From: JALYJZ01 sp964476895
GTDB lineage: Bacteria > Patescibacteriota > SICC01
DNA length: 37,517 bases
Reading direction: 5' to 3'
NCBI GenBank assembly: GCA_964476895.1
Contig: CAYZCS010000003.1
Location: 1-37,517 of the forward strand
Part shown: positions 29,684 to 35,875 of the stretch, one piece after another
Layout of the letters: each line of letters begins with the position of its first letter
How positions within the stretch are numbered: the stretch's first letter is position 1
Translations under genes and position numbers: made by a program
The notes under the pieces: generated by a model
What the model saw: only the letters and a program-made list of their open reading frames with translations
Told to the model about the DNA's origin: nothing
Database searches by the model: none

Positions 29684-30808
29684 ATGCCTGCTCCATTCAG
29701 CTTCTCGCCGCCGTTCGCGCGGAACATCGTCAACCAGGTGATGAGCCTGTTGGGCCGCGACGTGACCTTGGCCGATACGGCGGGGACGGTCCTGGCTTCG
29801 TTCGACCCGGGTCGGGTGTCGGATACGGTCGAAGTCGGCAAGGCGGCGGAGACGACCGATTCGGTACAGCTCGAGGACGGGGTGGCGTTCGCCGTGCAGT
29901 ACGACGGCCAACCGGTCGGCGTGGTGATCCTCCATGCCGAGCCGGCTTCGGTCAGCGAGTTCATCCCGATGACCCGCAGCCTCGTGGAGCTGCTGATCAG
30001 CCGCGAGGCGGACCAGGGGCTTTCCGGCAATCTCGACCAGCTGCTGTGGCAGTTCTTCAATGCCGCCAACGACGCCGAGCGGGAACGGTTGATCGAAGAA
30101 GCGAACCTGCTCGGTCTCGACCTGACCAAGCCGCGGTTCGTGGTGCTGGTCTCGGTCAGTGGCTTCGCGGACCAGCTGGCCGCCGCCAAGGACAAGGAGG
30201 TGCTGATCGAGCGGATCCGTCAGCGCCTGGACCGCGAGCTGACGGCGATGTTCCCGACCACCGGCGACAACGCGGTCACCTACTTCGGTCATGACGACTT
30301 CCTGATCCTCAAGGACGCGTCTCGGGGGGCGGAGACGCTTGAGCTCTTCCGGAAGAAGAGCGATCGGATCCTCAGCAATCTCGATAGCGGTGATGTCACG
30401 GCCGGCATCGGAGGGCTCTACCTTGGCGTGGCCGGATTGCAGACGTCATACTCCGAGGCGGAGTCAGCGCTTCGGTTGGGTCGGAGACTCCAGGGACCGG
30501 GCAAGGTCTACGAGATCGCGGACCTGGGACTGTACGTGGTCTTCGGGAACGTCCCACGCGACCGTCAGGTGATGTTCGCCAAGCGGAAACTGGCGCCGTT
30601 GCTGCAGGACGAGCACCTCACCAAGACGCTCCGGGCCTACTTCGATGCCAACCTCAACCTGACCCAGGCGGCCAAGGCGTTGCACGTGCATCGCAATACG
30701 CTGATCTACCGGTTGGGGAAGATCAAGGACCTGATCGGCCTCGACCCCGAGACGTTCGACGACGCGGTGCAGCTCAAGATGGCGCTGACGCTGCTCGATC
30801 TTTCCTGA
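29684..30808 (+). CDS. CdaR/PucR-type transcription regulator
   Basis: A 374-residue regulator with the CdaR layout: an N-terminal sugar-diacid-recognition-like domain (IVNQVMSLLGRDVTLADTAGTVLASFDPGRV, then VVILHAEP and MTRSLVELLI), a central GGDEF-related region (about 130-280, RFVVLVSVSGF, YFGHDDFLIL, GIGGLYLGVAGLQTSYSEAESALRLG) and the C-terminal PucR helix-turn-helix TLRAYFDANLNLTQAAKALHVHRNTLIYRLGKIKDLIGLD. The effector and targets are unknown; no diacid genes are near. TTGCCG (29646-29651), 16 bp, TATGAT (29668-29673) favours ATG 29684; ATG 29669 lies inside that -10 box but has a GGAGGGG upstream. Confidence 0.9.
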   Translation: MPAPFSFSPPFARNIVNQVMSLLGRDVTLADTAGTVLASFDPGRVSDTVEVGKAAETTDSVQLEDGVAFAVQYDGQPVGVVILHAEPASVSEFIPMTRSLVELLISREADQGLSGNLDQLLWQFFNAANDAERERLIEEANLLGLDLTKPRFVVLVSVSGFADQLAAAKDKEVLIERIRQRLDRELTAMFPTTGDNAVTYFGHDDFLILKDASRGAETLELFRKKSDRILSNLDSGDVTAGIGGLYLGVAGLQTSYSEAESALRLGRRLQGPGKVYEIADLGLYVVFGNVPRDRQVMFAKRKLAPLLQDEHLTKTLRAYFDANLNLTQAAKALHVHRNTLIYRLGKIKDLIGLDPETFDDAVQLKMALTLLDLS

Positions 30809-30899
30809 CCGTCATTTTTGTATCTTTATCCAATGCTCGCTCGCGATGCCATGCTATGGTATTGTTGCATTCGCATCACACTCGATTGCTTCAAGGATC

Positions 30900-31157
30900 A
30901 TGGTTAAAAAAGGTACATCACGACGAGGTTTTGCCTCGATGAGCCCCACCCGGGTCCGTCAGGTGGCGAGCCGTGGTGGTCAGAAGACCGCCCGGACCCA
31001 CGACATGGCGATGATCGGCCAGTCCGGCGGCAAGGCGACCGCCCAACGCGGCAGCGATTACTTCGCCCGGATCGGCCGGCTCGGCGGCAAGGCCGGCAAG
31101 CGTGGCCCGGCCCGGCCGCACGTCACGGCCCGGCGCCCCCGACGCCAGTCCCAGTAA
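30900..31157 (+). CDS. KGG-repeat stress protein (con-10/GsiB-like)
   Basis: An 85-residue basic, disordered protein with the stress-induced acidophilic repeat (KGG) pattern: KKGTSRRGFASMSP, VRQVASRGGQKTA, MAMIGQSGGKATAQRG and FARIGRLGGKAGKRG. The family comprises small hydrophilic proteins induced by general stress, desiccation or heat, with an unclear protective mechanism. AAGGA is five bases before ATG 30900, and TATGGT (30855-30860) is a likely -10 box. A strong terminator follows. Confidence 0.85.
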   Translation: MVKKGTSRRGFASMSPTRVRQVASRGGQKTARTHDMAMIGQSGGKATAQRGSDYFARIGRLGGKAGKRGPARPHVTARRPRRQSQ

Positions 31158-31182
31158 TCCCCGTCCGGTTAGCGGATCGTCC

Positions 31183-31212
31183 AAGCCCCGGTGCACGCCC
31201 CGGGGCGCTTTT
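31183..31212 (+). terminator. Rho-independent terminator after the KGG gene
   Basis: GCCCCGG (31185-31191) pairs with CCGGGGC (31200-31206), followed by GCTTTT. Confidence 0.82.
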
Positions 31213-31409
31213 GGCGGTTCCTCCATCGTCGTGATCGTTCCTGGGGGCTATCGTGTAAGTCCGGTCACACGACCGACCCATTCACAACGAGTCACCGAGG
31301 GCACCTCCAACAGTCTCACCACATTAGGCCCATTGCTCCCGCCATCCCGTGGGATGCCGGGGCAGGGACCACCTTGGACACTATAGGGCTTTGCACCTAC
31401 GGGACTCCA
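31213..31409. other. Convergent intergenic region without a gene
   Basis: No plausible coding frame. It holds TCGTGT/ACACGA (31251-31256 with 31267-31272), which competes with GGTC-ACAC-GACC, and the palindrome CATCCC-GT-GGGATG (31343-31356). TATAGG (31382-31387) might be a stray -10 box. I see no known RNA family. Confidence 0.4.
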
Positions 31410-31973
31410 TCAGTCAGCCGCACGACGAGGCTCCGAGGATATCGGAGCCGGTGCGGCGTGGGCCGGTTCCGCCGCGAAGAGCAGCCGGTCCGACGGCTCG
31501 CCGTTCCGCACCGGCGTAAGGCGGTAGACGGGAAGCGGTCGCTGCGACGCCGGTTTCCCGTCGCCGGCGATTCGGATCGGAAGCACCGGACCCACGAGCA
31601 GGTTCGTCAGGATCACCTGGGCGACGAGCAGGCTTTCCTTGACCAACGACTTCTTCCCGGTGCTGATCGTCACATGGAACGTCCCGATCGGGTCCCGGTG
31701 CCAGTTCCACGTCGTCTGGCCGCTGGTCCGGAGGCCGCGCTGTTCCAGCACGGCTAGCATCACGTGTTCGAAGACGTGACCGAGTTCCGTGTTTTCCAAT
31801 TCCTCCGGGAATGACAGCCCGTTTCGGTTCTCGCAAACATGCTCCCGGAGGGAGGGGAGCATGTCGAGGAGGTGGATGCGGAGGCGCTGGACCTGGGAGC
31901 TGTAGAGCGAGTGGCGGAATCTGACCGTGAGCCGGGTGTGCCTGGGAAAAAACGTGACCGTGCTTATCTCCAT
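31410..31973 (-). CDS. Stand-alone protein resembling the N-terminal domain of cyanophycin synthetase
   Basis: A 187-residue soluble protein. The core LHLLDMLPSLREHVC-type stretch (here HLLDMLPSLREHVCENRNGLSF) followed by LENTELGHVFEHVMLAVLEQRG and GTFHVTIST resembles the N domain of CphA1-type cyanophycin synthetases (LP.L..H.C......F......GT.LGHV.EHVALELQ...G). The ATP-grasp and Mur-ligase parts are absent here and in neighbouring genes. The last 50 residues are specific. TTGACC (32027-32022), 17 bp, TAGAGT (32004-31999) is the probable promoter, giving a leader of about 20 bases without SD before ATG 31973. Function as a substrate-binding or scaffold protein is inference. Confidence 0.7.
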   Translation of the reverse strand: MEISTVTFFPRHTRLTVRFRHSLYSSQVQRLRIHLLDMLPSLREHVCENRNGLSFPEELENTELGHVFEHVMLAVLEQRGLRTSGQTTWNWHRDPIGTFHVTISTGKKSLVKESLLVAQVILTNLLVGPVLPIRIAGDGKPASQRPLPVYRLTPVRNGEPSDRLLFAAEPAHAAPAPISSEPRRAAD

Positions 31974-32114
31974 AAAGAAACAAGGCAAGCTTAGGTACAC
32001 TCTATCCATCAACATGTAGTGGGTCAATCCACAGTTTTTCCACAAAATGTGGAATGTTCCTGTGTATGGCACTTATATACCTGACAAACCTTATAAACTA
32101 GCTAATCAGGTTCA

Positions 32115-32450
32115 ATGGAATACGACGGATACATTCAGATTATCGGGCGCAAGAATGGAAGGACTATCGGACGTGTGATACCTGACGACCCGTCTTATAC
32201 TGGCGATGTGAAAGATTTTAATAAGATTATCCAGAACGTCCCCACGTTGGTAGCAGACGACTGGGCATTGCGAGTGAAGAGGCACGCTCCTGCTTCCGCC
32301 GGTGACGACCCGACTTACTCCGTTGATCTGCTCTTTACTCAGGACGGCAACGACAATGCGGTAGCTGCGGTGAGGCTTACTGAGAAGCAGTTTGAGGAAC
32401 TCAGGACAGACATCAGAAAAGTCCTGCAAGACGAGAAGGCCCAAAACTAG
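32115..32450 (+). CDS. Hypothetical protein, 111 aa
   Basis: A 111-residue acidic soluble protein with strands in the first half (MEYDGYIQIIGRKNGRTIGRVIPDD, WALRVKRHAP, YSVDLLFTQDGNDNAVAAVRLT) and a C-terminal helix (EKQFEELRTDIRKVLQDE). No family is recognised. It is the first gene of a patch that is more AT-rich than the rest of the window and runs to the transposase. TATAAA (about 32091-32096) may be the -10 box. An AACCGA-GCAA-TCGGTT hairpin follows the stop. Confidence 0.6.
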   Translation: MEYDGYIQIIGRKNGRTIGRVIPDDPSYTGDVKDFNKIIQNVPTLVADDWALRVKRHAPASAGDDPTYSVDLLFTQDGNDNAVAAVRLTEKQFEELRTDIRKVLQDEKAQN

Positions 32451-32481
32451 CAAACCGAGCAATCGGTTGGTACCATAACGC

Positions 32482-32626
32482 TGTCTAATCTACCGCGGGG
32501 AACCTTTGTGTTTCCAAGCAGTTATGTCCGAAAGGGGGCAACTCGCTCAGCCTAGTTGGATATAACTCCGCTCGGTGGATTAGACACCCAGAGTGGGTTG
32601 TCCCTTTTGTGTAACTAAAAAAGGAG
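32482..32626 (+). ncRNA. Riboswitch-like structured 5' leader
   Basis: TGTCTAATCTACCG (32482-32495) pairs with CGGTGGATTAGACA (32573-32586): 14 pairs with one G-U. Inside lie a small hairpin GGAA/TTCC (32499-32502 with 32512-32515) and a ten-pair helix AGTTATGTCC/GGATATAACT (32520-32529 with 32558-32567, one G-U). The loop CCTTT (32503-32507) can pair with AAAGG (32531-32535), a possible loop-loop contact. After it, CCCA-GAG-TGGG (32587-32597) and CCTTTT/AAAAGG (32603-32608 with 32619-32624) follow; the last one covers the SD AAGGAG. TACCAT (32471-32476) ends six bases before the closing helix. No family is recognised. Confidence 0.55.
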
Positions 32627-32632
32627 TGTCAC

Positions 32633-33001
32633 ATGGCCGAGCAAGAAAACAAGAAGTCCAGCCGAACAGCAATCTTCGTGGTGATTGGAGCAGTCGCCCT
32701 ATTACTTGGTGCGCTAGTAATCGCAGCACTCGACACCGCAGAGCAGAAACGTGAAGAACTCCAACAGAAACAGGAGCAGCTTAACGAAGAAGTAGAGGGC
32801 GAGATAAACAAGGTTAACGAGCGGGTCTATCAGGAAACCACTGTTGGCATGAGCGAACATCAGGTATACGAGATATCCGGCAAGCCTGATCGGTGTACTG
32901 AATCTGAAACCGAGGGACTAGGCACGTCCAAACTATGCTACTGGGGTCATGTCGGTGTTACGTTCCTAGACGGAACGGTGCATTCCAAGACGAAGATATA
33001 G
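32633..33001 (+). CDS. Membrane-anchored protein with coiled coil and BamE/SmpA-like C-terminus
   Basis: A 122-residue protein: short basic N-terminus, one membrane helix (TAIFVVIGAVALLLGALVIAAL, about 12-33), a coiled coil (EQKREELQQKQEQLNEEVEGEINKVNERV) and a C-terminal domain of about 50 residues (TTVGMSEHQVYEISGKPDRC, then SKLCYWGHVGVTFLDGTVHSKTK) shaped like BamE/SmpA proteins (GM...V....G.P). Two Cys in it may form a disulfide outside the cell. AAGGAG (32621-32626) precedes ATG 32633 and may be masked by a hairpin of the structured leader. Confidence 0.7.
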   Translation: MAEQENKKSSRTAIFVVIGAVALLLGALVIAALDTAEQKREELQQKQEQLNEEVEGEINKVNERVYQETTVGMSEHQVYEISGKPDRCTESETEGLGTSKLCYWGHVGVTFLDGTVHSKTKI

Positions 33002-33014
33002 GTATACTTGAGGC

Positions 33015-33176
33015 GTGACCAAGCCCTCGGCCAAACAGATCAAAGCCCTGCAAAAGCAGGTTGAGGCAGATGACCGCAAGGCTCCGTCATCTGCTGAGAA
33101 ACGGGTTAAGATTACCGGATCGTTTGAAAAGGCTGTGCGGAAAGCGGCTCGGACGAAACCGTCTAAGAAGACCTAG
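33015..33176 (+). CDS. Small basic leaderless protein, 53 aa
   Basis: A 53-residue lysine-rich protein (KPSAKQIKALQKQVEADDRKAPSS-like N-terminal part, KRVKITGSFEKAVRKAARTKP C-terminal part). TATACT (33003-33008), six bases, GTG 33015 exactly fits the leaderless pattern, and a good terminator follows at 33247. It begins 13 bp after the previous stop. No family is recognised; the charge suggests nucleic-acid or ribosome contact. Confidence 0.6.
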   Translation: MTKPSAKQIKALQKQVEADDRKAPSSAEKRVKITGSFEKAVRKAARTKPSKKT

Positions 33177-33228
33177 TGTAAATCGATAAAGGGTTGAAAG
33201 TTTTACTTAGGAAATATATGCTGGCCTT

Positions 33229-33340
33229 GTCTAAACAAGAAGCCGAAACGACCTCCTTTGGGGGTCGTTTTTGCGTTATACTAGCAAGCAGTCTATGTCC
33301 GTGCTCTTGTTTAGACATTCTGTTTAGGCCTTGTTTAGAC
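33229..33340. repeat. Cluster of CTTGTTTAGAC repeats
   Basis: CTTGTTTAGAC occurs at 33306-33316 and 33330-33340, with a partial copy TGTTTAG at 33321-33327 between them (steps of 13 and 11 bp, close to a helix turn). An inverted copy GTCTAAACAAG lies at 33229-33239. This AT-rich motif occurs in an otherwise gene-free stretch and may be protein-binding sites. Confidence 0.45.
33247..33273 (+). terminator. Rho-independent terminator after the 33015 gene
   Basis: ACGACCTCC, loop TTT, GGGGGTCGT with one G-U pair, then TTTT. Confidence 0.85.
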
Positions 33341-33384
33341 GCAAGAAAAAAGAGTGACTGATTTAGGCGGCCCATACCGCGCCT

Positions 33385-33498
33385 GGTAGCGGAGCGGCCT
33401 AACCCACCGCAGAAACAAAAGAACCGTATCCTAGGTAACCGGTGGCGTGGTTGGGCTACCCTGGTTCACTCCCAAGGTGAATCCCCGTGCAAGCCCGC
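33385..33498. other. Structured gene-free stretch next to the transposase gene
   Basis: Imperfect long stem: GGTAGC (33385-33390) with GCTACC (33455-33460), CTAACC (33399-33404) with GGTTGG (33449-33454) and CACCG (33405-33409) with CGGTG (33440-33444). A second small stem GGTTCAC/GTGAA-CC follows (about 33463-33485). Together with the repeats and terminator this accounts for 33177-33498, where I see no gene. Confidence 0.4.
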
Positions 33499-34380
33499 TT
33501 ATCCGGTCAATGATCGGTAGGTCAATCGACCGTCCGCTCGCCGGAACCAGCTCTCGAACCGCTCGAAGTCCGACAGCTTCCGGGTGTCGTGCCGGTAGGC
33601 ATACTCATCGCAGTACCGCTGGAGGTGCTTGGGGCTGACGTGGTGGTAGATACCGTCGATCCCGCGCTTCAGCTGGCTCCAGAACCCCTCTATGGCGTTC
33701 GTATGGGCGTCGCCGACCCGCCACTCGTCCTGGCTGTGATTCACGCTCTGGTGCATGTACCCCATCAGGCTGAGATCGTTGTAGCTGGGGTACTCGTCGG
33801 TGAAGATGGCGGTGTGGATTCGCACGTTATCCCGAACCAGCGGCTTGATGCTGGCTATGCTTGTGTCGGCCGTGACCATCGTCCGTATCCGGCCTCCCCG
33901 CTCGACCATCCCGACCACCGCCGTCTTGTTGTCCAAGTGGCTGCCGAGCTTCCGGCTCCGCTTCCCGCCGACATAGGTTTCGTCAATCTCGACCTCGCCG
34001 GACAGTACGTTGCCCGTCGGGCCAAAGGTATGGCGGATGCGGTGGAGCATGAACCACGCGGACTTCTGCGTGATTCCCGCGTACTTGCTTATCTGAACCG
34101 AGCTAATGCCCTTTTTAAGGCTGGTCGCAAGGTATATGACGAGGAACCACTTTTGCAGCGGAATCCTGCTGTCCTCGAAAATGGTACCGATCCGCACCGT
34201 GAACTGCTGGCGGCAGTCCCCGCACTTGTAGAGGCGGCCATCCTTGTACTTGTACGACCGACCGACCACCCCGCACTTGGGGCAGACGATGGTATCACCC
34301 CACCGTGCCTGTTCGAGGTAGTCACGGCAGGCCTGTTCGGTGGGGAACTTGGCGAAGAAATCTACTAGGTTGACCGTCAT
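33499..34380 (-). CDS. IS1595-family (ISXO2-like) DDE transposase
   Basis: A 293-residue, apparently intact transposase. An N-terminal zinc ribbon (CPKCG at about residue 33, CGDC at about 53) is followed by the helix-turn-helix-like KGISSVQISKYAGITQKSAWFMLHRIR and the ISXO2 catalytic domain: EIDETYVGG (first Asp), FTDEYPSYN (second Asp) and HTNAIEGFWSQLKRG (Asn/Glu). TTGACA, 17 bp, TAGTAT, six bases and ATG 34380 make a strong leaderless promoter. Either it is a recent insertion using host-like signals or a domesticated copy. Confidence 0.93.
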   Translation of the reverse strand: MTVNLVDFFAKFPTEQACRDYLEQARWGDTIVCPKCGVVGRSYKYKDGRLYKCGDCRQQFTVRIGTIFEDSRIPLQKWFLVIYLATSLKKGISSVQISKYAGITQKSAWFMLHRIRHTFGPTGNVLSGEVEIDETYVGGKRSRKLGSHLDNKTAVVGMVERGGRIRTMVTADTSIASIKPLVRDNVRIHTAIFTDEYPSYNDLSLMGYMHQSVNHSQDEWRVGDAHTNAIEGFWSQLKRGIDGIYHHVSPKHLQRYCDEYAYRHDTRKLSDFERFESWFRRADGRLTYRSLTG

Positions 34381-34386
34381 ATGGTC

Positions 34387-34415
34387 ATACTAGGCTGTTT
34401 GTGTGGGTTTGTCAA
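34387..34415 (-). promoter_or_regulatory. Promoter of the transposase gene
   Basis: TTGACA (34415-34410), 17 bp, TAGTAT (34392-34387), then six bases to ATG 34380. Confidence 0.8.
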
Positions 34416-34538
34416 GTATATAATTGCCCTGTGTATAGATCGGCAAATGGCACGGCCGGCTTCCCTTGCCGCGCCTGAAAGCGGCCGGAAAAGCCCGGAA
34501 CTGTCGCGGGCAACCTTTGGTTGGTATAGTGAGCAACG

Positions 34539-35072
34539 ATGGCCGTCAATCCCGTATTGCACCAATCGCCCAACCGGATCAGGAACGCATTCCTGATCGG
34601 AGCCGGCTTCGGCGTCGTGGGCGCACTCCTGCTGGGCGCCCTGATCCGCGGTGATGTGGCCGGCAGCGGCGACCTGCAGCGGGTGGAAGAGCGGCTGGCC
34701 GCGATCGAGGAACGCCTGGCGACCCCCGAGCCGACCCCCGAGCCGAGTGCGGCACCTCAGTCGCTGACGATCAGCGGGGTCAACGAGGATCCCGAAGCGT
34801 ATATCGGTCAGACGGTCGAGCTGACGGGCAAGGTTTCCAGCGAGCATCAGGGCGTCGGCTTCGTCATCGTGGATGCCGACGGCAGCTTCCTGTGGGTGCA
34901 CACGGATGCGGAGATTCCGTCCGGGACGGCGACCGTGAAGGGCACGGTGACCGAGCTGCAGGATCAGCTGGCGACCTGGAAGAACGAGCCGGGATGGCCC
35001 GAGAACGACACTACGCTGAGTTCGCGGCTGCGTGAGGAAGTCATCTTCATCGAGGCCGAGGACGTCTCCTGA
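34539..35072 (+). CDS. Membrane-anchored OB-fold-like protein
   Basis: A 177-residue protein with one N-terminal membrane helix (NAFLIGAGFGVVGALLLGALI, about 16-36), a short coiled coil (LQRVEERLAAIEERLA), a Thr/Pro/Ala linker, and a C-terminal beta domain (SGVNEDPEAYIGQTVELTGKVSSEHQGVGFVIVDADGSFLWVHTDAEIPSGTATVKGTVTEL) with the order of small OB folds such as tRNA_anti-like and BOF domains. It should sit outside the membrane. TATAGT (34525-34530) is eight bases before ATG 34539, with no SD. Its stop overlaps the next start (TGATG). Confidence 0.7.
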   Translation: MAVNPVLHQSPNRIRNAFLIGAGFGVVGALLLGALIRGDVAGSGDLQRVEERLAAIEERLATPEPTPEPSAAPQSLTISGVNEDPEAYIGQTVELTGKVSSEHQGVGFVIVDADGSFLWVHTDAEIPSGTATVKGTVTELQDQLATWKNEPGWPENDTTLSSRLREEVIFIEAEDVS

Positions 35073-35356
35073 TGTCGGAACTCACGATCAGCTGGGTCGT
35101 GGCCGGGTGCCTTGCCGGCCTGCTGACGTATCTGTTCTCGAAAAGACGGCTTCCCGGCGGCCTGCTGACGAACGTGGTGATCGGAATCGCGGGTGCCGCG
35201 GCCGGCGGGTACGTGATTTCGGATGCGACCGGCACCGATATCGCCCGCGGGGCGGTAACCTGGGGCATACTGCTCGTCTCCCTGCTCACCGGACTCGTCG
35301 CCTCCATCGTGGTGCAGTCCGAAGCACGGCCACGCATGGTACCGAAGGAAGAATAG
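35072..35356 (+). CDS. GlsB/YeaQ/YmgE-type transglycosylase-associated membrane protein
   Basis: A 94-residue protein with three glycine-rich membrane helices (SWVVAGCLAGLLTYLF, LLTNVVIGIAGAAAGGYVI and TWGILLVSLLTGLVASIVV), the layout of the GlsB/YeaQ/YmgE (transglycosylase-associated) family linked to general stress. Function is unproven. The ATG overlaps the stop of the OB-fold gene, so the two are translated together. Confidence 0.75.
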   Translation: MSELTISWVVAGCLAGLLTYLFSKRRLPGGLLTNVVIGIAGAAAGGYVISDATGTDIARGAVTWGILLVSLLTGLVASIVVQSEARPRMVPKEE

Positions 35357-35361
35357 CCTGG

Positions 35362-35434
35362 TGGGCCCGCTAGGATTCGAACCTAGGACCGCCCGGTTAT
35401 GAGCCGGGTGCTCTAACCGCTGAGCTACGGGCCC
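35362..35434 (-). tRNA. tRNA with anticodon CAT (Ile2 or elongator Met)
   Basis: Acceptor GGGCCCG/CGGGCCC, D-arm GCTCAGCGGTTAGAGC, anticodon stem CCCGG/CCGGG around CTCATAA, T-arm CTAGG-TTCGAAT-CCTAG. CCA is encoded. The GGTTAGAGCA D-arm resembles tRNA-Ile2 genes whose C34 is changed to lysidine, but elongator Met is not excluded. It lacks the initiator features of the gene at 36806. TAGGCT (35446-35441) ends exactly six bases before the mature 5' end. Confidence 0.92.
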
Positions 35435-35447
35435 CGTCTCAGCCTAT

Positions 35448-35473
35448 CGCTACTAGGGTGCCGCTACTAGCGG
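35448..35473. repeat. Direct repeat CGCTACTAG between tRNA and ftsB
   Basis: CGCTACTAG occurs at 35448-35456 and 35462-35470; the second is part of the palindrome CCGCT-ACT-AGCGG (35461-35473). It lies between two divergent promoters. Confidence 0.35.
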
Positions 35474-35485
35474 TAAGCTGGGGAC

Positions 35486-35875
35486 ATGACGGATCGTATG
35501 GAATGGGTCAAGCGTCGCACCATCGTGGTGTTCGGCCTTTTCGTGTTCGGGTATCTCCTGCTCGGGTCCGGGAAGCTGATCTACGAGAATTACCGCGTCC
35601 ACCAGGATCAGAAGCTGCTGTCCGCCGAACTGGATGAGTTGGAACAGCGGAACCTGGAGCTCCGGAGCCTGCTCGCGTACTACCGGACCGATGCGTACAA
35701 GGAGAAGGAAGCGCGGGCCCGGCTCGGCTACCAGCGTCCCGGGGAGCGGGTCGTGGTGGTACCGAAGCCGCCGAGCGAGGAGCTGGTAAGTATCACCCAA
35801 CCGGGGGAGCGGGCGCGGCCGGAAACGCCGCCCTCGAACCCGGAGCAGTGGTGGGAGTATTTCTTTGACGCCTAA
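35486..35875 (+). CDS. ftsB: FtsB/DivIC-type cell-division protein
   Basis: A 129-residue bitopic protein: a basic N-terminus, a membrane helix (TIVVFGLFVFGYLLLGSGKLI, about 12-32), a coiled coil (VHQDQKLLSAELDELEQRNLELRSLLAYYRT) and the family motif EKEARARLGYQRPGERVVVV. FtsB/DivIC forms a complex with FtsL and FtsQ/DivIB that activates septal wall synthesis. The Pro-rich tail is specific. TAAGCT (35474-35479), six bases, ATG 35486 means leaderless. The ROK gene start overlaps its end by 11 bases. Confidence 0.88.
   Translation: MTDRMEWVKRRTIVVFGLFVFGYLLLGSGKLIYENYRVHQDQKLLSAELDELEQRNLELRSLLAYYRTDAYKEKEARARLGYQRPGERVVVVPKPPSEELVSITQPGERARPETPPSNPEQWWEYFFDA

Larger units (their letters stand above)
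33499..34435 (-). mobile_element. IS1595-family insertion sequence, ends not resolved
   Basis: The unit covers the transposase gene and its promoter (to about 34415) and the adjacent GGGCAATTATATA stretch (34433-34421 on the minus strand). I could not find matching terminal inverted repeats or a target duplication on the left, so the true limits may differ by a few hundred bases. Confidence 0.45.

Noticed and set aside
33295..33327. Ten-codon frame after TATACT within the repeat cluster
   Set aside because: The -10 to ATG distance is 12, not 6 or 8, and the frame is made of the repeats.
33229..33340. CRISPR-like array
   Set aside because: Repeats are 11 bp, only two are complete and spacers are too short; no cas genes are present.
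33385..33490. Degenerate tRNA reading (GGTAGCGGAGCGG, GGTTCACTCC)
   Set aside because: No acceptor stem, anticodon arm or T-loop can be closed around it.
33440..33495. Resemblance to a cobalamin riboswitch core (GGTGAATCC ... GCCCGC)
   Set aside because: The GCCACTG box and the GGGAA element are absent, and no B12 gene lies downstream on either strand.
32534..34435. A larger transposon spanning 32.5-34.4 kb based on shared GGGCAA at both sides
   Set aside because: Only six bases match, inside a structured RNA on one side; no longer terminal repeat or target duplication found.
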